Assembly (NCBI GenBank): GCA_009760885.1 | Contig: CM019716.1 | Coordinates: 15,768,702-15,832,701 of the forward strand | Direction of reading: 5' to 3' | Origin: Achatina immaculata | Taxonomy: Eukaryota; Mollusca; Gastropoda; Stylommatophora; Achatinidae | DNA: 64,000 bases | Shown: positions 33,827 to 43,984 of the stretch, in pieces | Numbering within the stretch: the stretch's first letter is position 1 | Layout of the letters: each line of letters begins with the position of its first letter | Position numbers and translations under genes: made by a program | The notes under the pieces: model-generated | Seen by the model: the letters and a program-made list of their open reading frames with translations, nothing else | What the model was told of the DNA's origin: nothing | Database searches by the model: none

Positions 33827-36213
33827 GGCTCAGAGGGTAAAGCAAGTTTTCAGTATTTTAAACAAGCACCGATCTCTCGCCACAAGGTCAGAGGTTAAAG
33901 CAAGTTTTCAGTATTTTGAACGAGCACCGATCTCTCGCCACAAGGTCAGAGGTTAAAGCAAGTTTTCAGTATTTTGAACGAGCACCGATCTCTCGCCACA
34001 AGGTCAGAGGTTAAAGCAAGTTTTCAGTATTTTGAACGAGCACCGATCTTCGCCACAAGGTCAGAGGTTAAAGCAAGTTTTCAGTATTTTGAACGAGCAC
34101 CGATCTCTCGCCACAAGGTCAGAGGTTAAAGCAAGTTTTCAGTATTTTGAACAAGCACCGATCTCTCGCCACAAGGTCAGAGGTTAAAGCAAGTTTTCAG
34201 TATTTTGAACGAGCACCGATCTCTCGCCACAAGGTCAGAGGTTAAAGCAAGTTTTCAGTATTTTGAACAAGCACCGATCTCTCGCCACAAGGTCAGAGGT
34301 TAAAGCAAGTTTTCAGTATTTTAAACAAGCACCGATCTCTCGCCACAAGGTCAGAGGTTAAAGCAAGTTTTCAGTATTTTGAACGAGCACCGATCTCTCG
34401 CCACAAGGTCAGAGGTTAAAGCAAGTTTTCAGTATTTTGAACGAGCACCGATCTCTCGCCACAAGGTCAGAGGTTAAAGCAAGTTTTCAGTATTTTGAAC
34501 GAGCACCGATCTCTCGCCACAAGGTCAGAGGTTAAAGCAAGTTTTCAGTATTTTGAACGAGCACCGATCTCTCGCCACAAGGTCAGAGGTTAAAGCAAGT
34601 TTTCAGTATTTTGAACGAGCACCGATCTCTCGCCACAAGGTCAGAGGTTAAAGCAGTTTTCAGTATTTTGAACGAGCACCGATCTCTCGCCACAAGGTCA
34701 GAGGTTAAAGCAAGTTTTCAGTATTTTGAACAAGCACCGATCTCTCGCCACAAGGTCAGAGGTTAAAGCAAGTTTTCAGTATTTTGAACAAGCACCGATC
34801 TCTCGCCACAAGGTCAGAGGTTAAAGCAAGTTTTCAGTATTTTGAACGAGCACCGATCTCTCGCCACAAGGTCAGAGGTTAAAGCAAGTTTTCAGTATTT
34901 TGAACAAGCACCGATCTCTCGCCACAAGGTCAGAGGTTAAAGCAAGTTTTCAGTATTTTGAACGAGCACCGATCTCTCACCACAAGGTCAGAGGTTAAAG
35001 CAAGTTTTCAGTATTTTGAACGAGCACCGATCTCTCGCCACAAGGTCAGAGGTTAAAGCAAGTTTTCAGTATTTTGAACAACCACCGATCTCTCGCCACA
35101 AGGTCAGAGGTTAAAGCAAGTTTTCAGTATTTTGAACGAGCACCGATCTCTCGCCACAAGGTCAGAGGTTAAAGCAAGTTTTCAGTATTTTGAACGAGCA
35201 CCGATCTCTCGCCACAAGGTCAGAGGTTAAAGCAAGTTTTCAGTATTTTGAACAAGCACCGATCTCTCGCCACAAGGTCAGAGGTTAAAGCAAGTTTTCA
35301 GTATTTTGAACGAGCACCGATCTCTCGCCACAAGGTCAGAGGTTAAAGCAAGTTTTCAGTATTTTGAACAAGCACCGATCTCTCGCCACAAGGTCAGAGG
35401 TTAAAGCAAGTTTTCAGTATTTTGAACAAGCACCGATCTCTCGCCACAAGGTCAGAGGTTAAGCAAGTTTTCAGTATTTTGAACGAGCACCGATCTCTCG
35501 CCACAAGGTCAGAGGTTAAAGCAAGTTTTCAGTATTTTGAACGAGCACCGATCTCTCGCCACAAGGTCAGAGGTTAAAGCAAGTTTTCAGTATTTTGAAC
35601 GAGCACGATCTCTCGCCACAAGGTCAGAGGTTAAAGCAAGTTTTCAGTATTTTGAACGAGCACCGATCTCTCGCCACAAGGTCGAGGTTAAAGCAAGTTT
35701 TCAGTATTTTGAACGAGCACCGATCTCTCGCCACAAGGTCAGAGGTTAAAGCAAGTTTTCAGTATTTTGAACGAGCACCGATCTCTCGCCACAAGGTCAG
35801 AGGTTAAAGCAAGTTTTCAGTATTTTGAACAAGCACCGATCTCTCGCCACAAGGTCAGAGGTTAAAGCAAGTTTTCAGTATTTTAAACAAGCACCGATCT
35901 CTCGCCACAAGGTCAGAGGTTAAAGCAAGTTTTCAGTATTTTGAACGAGCACGATCTCTCGCCACAAGGTCAGAGGTTAAAGCAAGTTTTCAGTATTTTG
36001 AACAAGCACCGATCTCTCGCCACAAGGTCAGAGGTTAAAGCAAGTTTTCAGTATTTTGAACGAGCACCGATCTCTCACCACAAGGTCAGAGGTTAAAGCA
36101 AGTTTTCAGTATTTTGAACGAGCACCGATCTCTCGCCACAAGGTCAGAGGTTAAAGCAAGTTTTCAGTATTTTGAACAACCACCGATCTCTCGCCACAAG
36201 GTCAGAGGTTAAA
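33827..36213. repeat. 58-bp minisatellite, about 41 copies
   Basis: Highly homogeneous units of AGGTTAAAGCAAGTTTTCAG, then TATTTTGAACGAGCACCGAT and CTCTCGCCACAAGGTCAG. Variants are GAACAAGC/GAACGAGC and single-base deletions. It starts about 50 bp upstream of the acceptor of the exon at 33774, in the intron. Its last copies are also carried in the tandem duplication, giving a second mini-array at 38038-38190. Confidence 0.97.
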
Positions 36214-36519
36214 GCCCACCCGTGGCCGGCCCAGGTAGAAATGGATATCCCTAGCGCGCTGACAGATCGAGGAAAATGAGAGCACAGTTTATCCGTGGTC
36301 TGTAATCCACATCCATCCATCCATCCACCCAGCTCCTCACATCCACACTTCAGTCACCTATCTGCCGCTATGGCATGATAAAGCTCCATTTGTCTTTTAG
36401 TTTTAATCTTAACAACAACAATAAGAGCGTAAAAGAAAGGCTCCACGATGTGTCCTATTAGAATGAGGTCCACTTCTTCTTCTTCTTCTTCAATCTCCCA
36501 GTAACTATGAGCTTTTTTT

Positions 36520-36780
36520 TTTTTTGCTTTGCAGCCGGTGCTGTGAAGGTGTTGAGACACACCATCTCGCTGACGTGGGAGCGGGTTATGGGAGCTATTT
36601 TTTTCAGTCTGAGTACAGCTAAAAAAACAAGGGGGGGGGGGTGCAATACTTCTTTAGCAGACTCCACCACCTGCCCATCTTTACCTTCCCAGAGCTAGGA
36701 GCATTCATTTCTACCGGTGCCGTCTCCTGCATCAGAGGTTAGTGCTCTAACTACTTCACTAATCAACTTTGGTACTCCTA
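36520..36780 (-). mobile_element. SINE-derived sequence (families 2 and 3)
   Basis: The minus strand contains a family 2 type head (TTAGTGAAGTAGTTAGAGCA) but no B box. It also has the family 3 block (GCTCCCATAACCCGCTCCCA) with GTGTCTCAACACCTTCACAG. The repeated counterpart is at 38498-38757. Confidence 0.55.
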
Positions 36781-36821
36781 TATATAACGAATTGTAAATT
36801 TCATCCTTATTAGAATATCAA

Positions 36822-37105
36822 ATAGTTAATATTGAAGAAGGTTGGCTATTAAAGAGGATTAAACAGAGAAAAATATCTCGGACATATTAAACGTCATGAG
36901 AATTTAGAATAGACAGTCTTGGAAGGGTACATAATGGGAAAAAGAGAGGAAGACCAAGGCGAAGATGGCTGTAAGACATCGTTGAAAATCTGCAAACGGA
37001 CGCATCCACAGCAGGCTATCTTGCCTACAACCGTGAGGCCTACAGGAGAGCTGTTAGGGAGGCAATGTTCCGCAAGGGACATGCAAATGAATGACTGACT
37101 GAGAA
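36822..37105 (+). mobile_element. RTE-like LINE family A, 3' end
   Basis: 5'-truncated plus-strand copy from IEEGWLLKRIKQRK through RGRPRRRWL with an in-frame stop, to EAMFRKGHANE and a TGACTGACTGA tail. Duplicated at 38799-39084. Confidence 0.85.
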
Positions 37106-37379
37106 TATCGAACATTGTACATTAGCAATGCTGAGTATAAACTGCAGAGTCATTTCAGAAGCAAAATAGCGCAATGTAGGGTTTATTTGAATAAACTGTG
37201 AACTGGACATAGTTCTATGTTTACTCCGAGTGTTTTTTACATAGTTTTATGTTTACTTCGACTGTTCTTTCTTCTACTATCACCCTGTAGAAATGTAGAA
37301 TGTGGCTGACACGGTTTTATCCTGTATTAAAAGAAATAGTTTCAGGGATCAGGCAATTCTTGGAAATCAGGAAAATGGA

Positions 37380-37620
37380 TTTTCTAGATATCGGCCAATG
37401 AACAGAATCTAGGGAAATGATTTTAGAGATTAGCCAATCAATAGTTAATATGTAAATGATTGTTTTTAGAGATTAGCCAATCAATAGACAATATGGAAAT
37501 GCTTTTAGAGATTAGACAGTTAACAGAATCTAGGGAAATGCTTTTAGAGATCAGCCAATGTACAGAACCTAGACAAATGATTTTAAGAGATTATCAACAA
37601 AAACTAGGGGAAGACAACTT
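37380..37620. repeat. Degenerate ~45-bp repeat
   Basis: Four to five diverged units around AATGCTTTTAGAGATTAGCC AATCAATAGA. Present again at 39355-39597. Confidence 0.8.
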
Positions 37621-37701
37621 ATTTATTCGTAGACACTATTGTAAAACAGGAATGTAAAACATGGACAGCAAGAGCTGGTGATTACACATGACGGAGCTCA
37701 C

Positions 37702-37921
37702 CCATGGCTTGTATCCTCATTCAGCCATCTCCTCATATTCGCAGTTGTGTCCCCATCCACCCGCCCTCCACTTCCGCTCCTGTTGTGGCCCTTCTGCCTG
37801 ACCGCTTCTGTCTGGTTCTTCTGGGTAACCGCATGGTACAGGTCAGCCAGTGAGTCGCTCAGTTCCCAGGTTTCCTCATTGCCTTTGGCCAGGCTCAGAC
37901 CCACGGACTGGTGAGTTAATC
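37702..37921 (-). CDS. PHLPP: PHLPP-like duplicated exon, copy 1
   Basis: A 220-bp minus-strand exon. The acceptor is TCTCGTGACACAG above 37921 and the donor is CCATGG|GTGAGC at 37701. It starts at phase 1 and ends at phase 2, which fits exactly the exon before (ends phase 1 with G, giving a Gly codon) and after (33774, starts phase 2). It encodes a low-hydrophobicity linker: LTHQSVGLSLAKGNEETWEL, then SDSLADLYHAVTQKNQTEAV and RWLNEDTSHG. No domain is recognised; it lies N-terminal to the RA-like region. It is assigned to this gene by phase and splice-site consistency. The coding sequence is identical to copy 2. Confidence 0.78.
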
Positions 37922-38798
37922 CTGTGTCACGAGAGAAGAGAGGTGGAGCTGAGCATAGCTGCATCAATAACTTCTTATAAATATGAGTCAAAAATTAACC
38001 GCAAATCATGAACATTAAGAGTGAAAAATATATGATAAGCACCGATCTCTCACCACAAGGTCAGAGGTTAAAGCAAGTTTTCAGTATTTTGAACGAGCAC
38101 CGATCTCTCGCCACAAGGTCAGAGGTTAAAGCAAGTTTTCAGTATTTTGAACAACCACCGATCTCTCGCCACAAGGTCAGAGGTTAAAGCCCAGCCGTGG
38201 CCGGCCCAGCGTAGAAATGGATATCCCTAGCGCGCTGACAGATCGAGGAAAATGAGAGCACAGTTTATCCGTGGTCTGTAATCCACATCCATCCATCCAT
38301 CCCCTCACATCCACACTTCAGTCACCTATCTGCCGCTATGGCATGATAAAGCTCCATTTGTCTTTTAGTTTTAATCTTAACAACAACAATAAGAGCGTAA
38401 AAAAAGGCTCCACAATGTGCCCTACTAGAATGAGGTCCACTTCTCTTCTTCTTCTTCAATCTCCCAGTAACTATGAGCTTTTTTTTTTTTTTTTGCTTTG
38501 CAGCCGGTGCTGTGAAGGTGTTGAGACACACCATCTCGTTGGCGTGGGAGCGGGTTATGGGAGCTATTTTTTTCAGTCTCTGAGTACAGCTAAAAAAACA
38601 AGGGGGAGGGGGTGCAATACTTCTTTAGCAGACTCCACCACCTGCCCATCTTTACCTTCCCAGAGCTAGGAGCATTCATTTCTACCGGTGCCGTCTCCTG
38701 CATCAGAGGTTAGTGCTCTAACTACTTCACTAATCAACTTTGGTACTCCTATATATAACGAATTGTAAATTTCATACTTATTAGAATATCAAATACTT

Positions 38799-39084
38799 AA
38801 TATTGAAGAAGGTTGGCTATTAAAGAGGATTAAACAGAGAAAAATATCTCGGACATATTAAACGTCATGAGAATTTAGAATAGACAGTCTTGGAAGGGTA
38901 CATAATGGGAAAAAGAAAGAGAGGAAGACCAAGGCGAAGATGGCTGTAAGACATCGTTGAAAATCTGCAAATGGACGCATCCACAGCAGGCTATCTTGCC
39001 TACAACCGTGAGGCCTACAGGAGAGCTGTTAGGGAGGCAATGTTCCGCAAGGGACATGCAAATGAATGACTGACTGAGAATATC
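38799..39084 (+). mobile_element. RTE-like LINE family A, duplicated copy
   Basis: Same truncated element as at 36822, carried by the tandem duplication. It retains the AAGAAAGAG hexad that unit 1 has partly lost. Confidence 0.85.
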
Positions 39085-39678
39085 GAACATTGTACATTAG
39101 CAATGCTGAGTATAAACTGCAGAGTCATTTCAGAAGCAAAATAGCGCAATGTAGGGTTTATTTGAATAAACTGTGAACTGGACATAGTTCTATGCTTACT
39201 CCGAGTGTTTTTTTTACATAGTTTTATGTTTACTTCGACTGTTCGTTCTTCTACTATCACCCTGTAGAAATGTAGAATGTGGCTGACACGGTTTTATCCT
39301 GTATTAAAAGAAATAGTTTCAGGGATCAGGCAATCCTTGGAAATCAGGAAAATGGATTTTCTAGATATCAGCCAATGAACAGAATCTAGGGAAATGATTT
39401 TAGAGATTAGCCAATCAATAGTTAATATGTAAATGATTGTTTTTAGAGATTAGCCAATCAATAGACAATATGGAAATGCATTTAGAGATTAGCCAGTTAG
39501 CAGAATCTAGGGAAATGCTTTTAGAGATTAGCCAATGTACAGAATCTAGACAAATGATTTTAAGAGATTATCAACAAAAACTAGGGGAAGACAACTTATT
39601 TATTCGTAGACAGAATTGTAAAACAGGAATGTAAAACATGGACAGCAAGAGCTGGTGATTACACATGACGGAGCTCAC

Positions 39679-39898
39679 CCATGGCTTGTATCCTCATTCA
39701 GCCATCTCCTCATATTCGCAGTTGTGTCCCCATCCACCCGCCCTCCACTTCCGCTCCTGTTGTGGCCCTTCTGCCTGACCGCTTCTGTCTGGTTCTTCTG
39801 GGTAACCGCATGGTACAGGTCAGCCAGTGAGTCGCTCAGTTCCCAGGTTTCCTCATTGCCTTTGGCCAGGCTCAGACCCACGGACTGGTGAGTTAATC
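39679..39898 (-). CDS. PHLPP: PHLPP-like duplicated exon, copy 2
   Basis: Same 220-bp exon as copy 1, with the same acceptor, donor and phases (1 to 2) and identical coding sequence. Because 220 is not a multiple of three, joining copy 2 to copy 1 shifts the frame and reaches a TGA about 16 codons into copy 1. Only one copy can be used in a productive mRNA. Copy 2 is the more upstream in transcription order. Which copy is used cannot be told from sequence. Confidence 0.75.
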
Positions 39899-40014
39899 CT
39901 GTGTCACGAGAGAAGAGAGGTGGAGCTGAGCATAGCTGCATCAATAACTTCTTATAAATACGAGTCAAAAATTAACCGCAAATCATGAACATTAAGAGTG
40001 AAAAATATATGATA

Positions 40015-40375
40015 AGATTTCTTGACTCGAGATTTTTTCATATATATTTTCCAGTGGTCATGTTCCTTGTTTTGCGCTTACTTTTTGACTGGCCCTGTAG
40101 ATATGGAATAGTTTTACAGAATGTGTACTTGGAAACAAGTGTACATTGAAACAAGTCATCGGATCCATGTATGGCTCAGCTTGTAAGTTAGCGACTTTTA
40201 AGTGTTCAATAATCCATCTATTTCAAAATATCCACAGCAGAATTACTGTCCGTTTGAATGTAAAATAACTCTTACTGTGGATATTTAGTTTCATAATCTT
40301 ATTTATATAATATTTAATTTAATTTATTGTTTACTGGTCTTATTCATCACTGATTTTGCTAAATGTATATCTATC
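40015..40375. other. AT-rich intronic DNA
   Basis: No gene or repeat recognised. Confidence 0.5.
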
Positions 40376-40377
40376 AA

Positions 40378-40592
40378 GTGGAACACAACAGGCCAAAGAA
40401 AAAGAGGCAGACCGCGTGAAACTCTGAGGAGGATATTGTTAAGAAAGGCCAAATTAGTAGGCATAAAATCCCTTGATGAGTTTGAAAGACTCGCCGAAGA
40501 CGGGAAAAATTGGCAAACTACTTTGCGAGCCCTATGTGACGTTTAACGGCACGGGAAGGCTATAAGATAAGATATAAGAGGTCTGTATGTGA
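40378..40592 (+). mobile_element. LINE family C, 3' end
   Basis: The plus strand reads WNTTGQRKRGRPRETLRRIL, then GIKSLDEFERLAEDGKNWQT and TTLRALCDV-stop, then a tail of ATAAGAT units. This is the same C-terminus as the LINE at 19.68-21.84 kb. 5'-truncated. Confidence 0.88.
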
Positions 40593-40739
40593 CTGGATAT
40601 CCATCACTCATGCTTTCACATAGCGCTAGGCAGTCACAGAAACTTGTAAGACGTCATGAAGATGTTCTAAAATCATCATTATGTTTATGGTTTGGATCAA
40701 TGCTGAAGTCGGGAGACACTGGACCAGGGCAGTCTAGAT

Positions 40740-40995
40740 AGGCAACCACCTCTCACCCGGCGGGGATGTTTGCGTATCCTAATCACGCTGAAGTTTTCCG
40801 GTGAGAAAGTCCAACTCTGGACTGGATGGGCAACCACCTCTCACCCGGCGGTGATACACGGGTATCTCAAAACACGTCGAGGTTTTCCGGTGAGAAGTTC
40901 CAACTCTGGCCTGAGTGGGCTACCGCCTCTCACCCAGCGGGGATGCACTGATATCCTAAACACGTCGAGGTCTTCCGGTGAGAAAGTCCAACCCT
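40740..40995. repeat. ~75-80-bp minisatellite, three copies
   Basis: Three units around GCAACCACCTCTCACCCGGC, ACACGTCGAGGTTTTCCGGT and GAGAAAGTCCAACTCTGG. Confidence 0.9.
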
Positions 40996-41279
40996 AGACT
41001 AAACTGGTGCAATGAAAACCACGGTGTCACGCAATCCCGCTTCTGAGACCCACCAAGAATACAGGCTAAAGCCCTGTGATACTCTGAACCCCTTGTGGTC
41101 CTCTCGTGGATCTCGTGTGATCCTTTCGGGGACCACACAGGAGACCACGGAACCTAACGAGGACCACAGGCATAAATTCAGTAAGATCACAGTGCGGTTT
41201 TTGGTGGTAGAAGCGAACGAAGAAGAAGAAGAAGATGGTTTGGATCATCATCAATGCACTCAGGACATGCCCACAGGTG

Positions 41280-41885
41280 CTCATATCACACCCCTCCCCC
41301 CACCCCTTTCCAACCTCGACATATCCATTGGCGTCCTGAGGCTGATGGTGCCCGTCCTGTGTTGACTGGCAAGTCCTCTAACGGGCCCAGTATGCCTCTC
41401 GTTCCTGGCCGTGCCAGTCTGTACTCCCAGTTCTCTCAGTCTAAACAGGGATCTGGATTTACTGCTCTCTAAATCCTCCACTCTGCCTCTCTCTCTAAGC
41501 GCATTAATAATATTGGCTCGACGGCAGAGCTAACCAACCTATCAGCTCTCTCATTTCCCTGGACACGCCCTCCCCTCCCCACTTCCTATGTCCAGGAACA
41601 CAGATGAAGGTGGCTCTGCGAATCGTCGATTCTTGCAATGACTCAAGCCACTGCCTGCGTGCAGAACCTGCCTCGACCTTCCGGGTCAGACTCATTGAAT
41701 CCAATTATTATGCAGACACGGGCGTAGTCTAATGACTTAACCAGACGAATGCTATCATCACCTCCATCGTCATGCTTGCACGTGGTTATAGCGAAGGCAC
41801 CGCTGGCTTCCTGGATTGCTCTGCCCGCCGAGAGTGCTGTGAATGCCCATTCACTCCTTCCATGTCCTAAAACGGACATTTATTA
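41280..41885 (-). pseudogene. LINE RNase H-domain remnant (I/R1-like)
   Basis: Minus-strand frames read GRSEWAFTALSAGRAIQEAS, then DSMSLTRKVEAGSARRQWLE and RRATFICVPGHRKWGGEGVS. They end with VQTGTARNERHTGPVRGLAS and QHRTGTISLRTPMD. The DSxSxxxKVxxG and VPGHxxxxGxE order is that of the RNase H domain at the end of I-like LINE pol proteins. At least two frameshifts break it. Confidence 0.7.
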
Positions 41886-41889
41886 TGCT

Positions 41890-42424
41890 TCACTCGGCAC
41901 GTTAGGTGCCCGGGGCATATTTTTCAAAGAAAGAGGCAGTTTTAAATGTTTGTTTCTTTCAAATGTTGATTTTGAATCACATCAAACAATTACATAATAA
42001 AGTGTAAAATAGGCGAGGAGGAGTTCTGCCCCCCAACCCCTACACACACAAACTATTTTAGACTCTGACTTGCTGAATTCATCACAAAAAACTTTTTTCG
42101 ACTTTGATTTCTTGACTCAGACTCCATCACAAACTGTTTTCGACTCTGACTTACTGACTGGACTCCATCACAACTGTTTTCGACTCTGACTTATTGACTC
42201 AGACTCCACCACAACAGTTTTCGACTCTGACTCCACAGCCCTGTTGGCACCACCAGAAACATTACCCGTGTTTTCTCCAAGGGTCCCACCCAGAACAGGA
42301 TGTTATCGCTACAGTCTGACAAACGAAGCACGCACCACCAATCTGGTGGAGCTTCCAAAGAAACCTGACAGATGAGTTCGCTTCTTATGTACGCCCCACA
42401 AGAAAAAGAGACCACGATAGACAG
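41890..42424. other. Non-coding, degenerate repeat
   Basis: Four diverged units of TTTTCGACTCTGACTTACTG ACTCAGACTCCATCACAA at 42050-42235. No gene. Confidence 0.6.
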
Positions 42425-42435
42425 CTTCATCGTTT

Positions 42436-43408
42436 TATTATCACTGTCATTGTAACATAATGCTTAGGGGATGTAATGTTAGCACCTACAGTCACTATTA
42501 TCACTGTAACATAGTCCCTAGGGGATGTAATGTTAGTACCTATAATCACTATTATCACTGTAACATAGTCCCTAGGGGATGTAATGTTAGTACCTATAAT
42601 CACTATTATCACTGTAACATAGTCCCTAAGGGATGTAATGTTAGTACCTATAATCATTATTATCACTGTAACATAGTCCCTAGGGGATGTAATGTTAGGA
42701 CCTATAATCACTATTATCACGGTAACATAGTCCCTAAGGGATGTAATGTTAGTACCTATAATCATTATTATCACTGTAACATAGTCCCTAGGGGATGTAA
42801 TGTTAGTACCTATAATCACTATTATCACTGTAACATAGTCCCTAAGGGATGTAATGTTAGTACCTATAATCATTATTATCACTTAACATAGTCCCTAAGG
42901 GATGTAATGTTAGTACCTATAATCACTATTATCACTGTAACATTGTCCCTAGGGGATGTAATGTTAGTGCCTATAATCACTATTATTATTGCAACATAGT
43001 CCCTAAGGGATGTAATGTTAGCACCTACAGTCACTATTATCACTGTAACATAGTCCCTAGGGGATGTAATGTTAGTACCTATAATCATTATTATCACTGC
43101 AACATAGTCCCTAGGGGATGTAATGTTAGTACCTATAGTCACTATTATCATTGCAATATAGTCCCTAAGGGATGTAATGTTAGTACCTATAATCACTATT
43201 ATCACTGCAACATAGTCCCTAGGGGATGTAATGTTATTACCTATAATCACTATTATCATTGCAACATAGTCCCTAAAGGATGTAATGTTAGTACCTATAA
43301 TCACTATTATCATTACAAATAGTCCCTAAGGGATGTAATGTTAGTATCTATAGTCACTATTATCATTGTAACATAGTCTCTAGGGGACGTAATGTTAGTA
43401 CCTATATT
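42436..43408. repeat. 54-bp minisatellite, about 18 copies
   Basis: Units of ACATAGTCCCTAGGGGATGT, then AATGTTAGTACCTATAATCA and CTATTATCACTGTA. 54 bp is 18 codons, so open frames exist on both strands. Each unit holds a palindromic TCCCTAGGGGA or TCCCTAAGGGA core. Confidence 0.96.
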
Positions 43409-43429
43409 TCCTTCACATGTCGATCGATA

Positions 43430-43605
43430 ACTAGAGGGTTAAATGGCCAGCATCGCGTTTAATCGGCCATCACTAGTTAGCACAAGATGAGCCTGGCACC
43501 TATTTCTACCGCTGAGGTCAAGGACGTCTCCGGCTAGACTTGAAACACCTACCTCGCCGTATGAAGCGAGCGCCCTGAATACTTGGCCACTTAGATAACA
43601 AGCAT
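43430..43605 (-). mobile_element. SINE-like tRNA-derived element
   Basis: On the minus strand, GTTATCTAAGTGGCCAAGTA then GTTTCAAGTCTAGCCGG resemble pol III A and B boxes. A body with GTAGAAATAGGTGCCAGGCT follows, as in the other SINEs (compare GTAGAAATGAATGCCC). Confidence 0.55.
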
Positions 43606-43984
43606 GACTGAACTGAGAGCACAAACATCGGTCAGGTAGAATCAGACAGTGCTCAGATGCTCGTAGCCAGATGCCCGCATCAGGATTAGCGAATCAAAGC
43701 CGATCAAGACCCTAGTCTGCCTTTACGTGGTACCTCTGGCAGCAGGGCAATAGCCTGGCCAAATGAATACGCATTGAAATGGGAAGGAAAACCCGGTTCT
43801 AAAAAAAATATGCTATGACGATGACAGATGTGACGGGTCGAAAGATGCAGATGTCACAGCTTAGCTACAGAAGGTAACACAGAGCAGGAAGCTCTTTTTA
43901 TTAGAACGAATGCAGCAACAGAATCAAGATAACATAGAATGCTGACGTACAGTAAACAGTTTGCGTGATCAAGAAGACATTAAC

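Larger units (their letters stand above)
36063..38037. repeat. Tandem duplication, unit 1 (~1975 bp)
   Basis: Matches 38038-40014 over its whole length with few substitutions and small indels (for example in the A and T homopolymers near 36500 and the CATC run near 36310). It contains the last ~2.5 copies of the 58-bp array, a SINE-like block, an RTE family A tail and PHLPP-like exon copy 1. Confidence 0.95.
38038..40014. repeat. Tandem duplication, unit 2 (~1977 bp)
   Basis: Head-to-tail copy of 36063-38037. It begins within the 58-bp repeat phrase AGCACCGATCTCTCACCACA at the junction and ends at ATATATGATA near 40014. The minor differences argue against a purely exact assembly echo but do not exclude haplotype stacking. 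Confidence 0.95.

Noticed and set aside
33827..36213. A CRISPR-like array, because of regular 58-bp repeats
   Set aside because: The whole unit is repeated with no unique spacers, and the context is an animal genome. It is a minisatellite.
37460..37657. A repetitive plus-strand coding gene (EISQ-rich)
   Set aside because: It is a translation of a degenerate ~45-bp repeat and is duplicated with the 1.98-kb unit.
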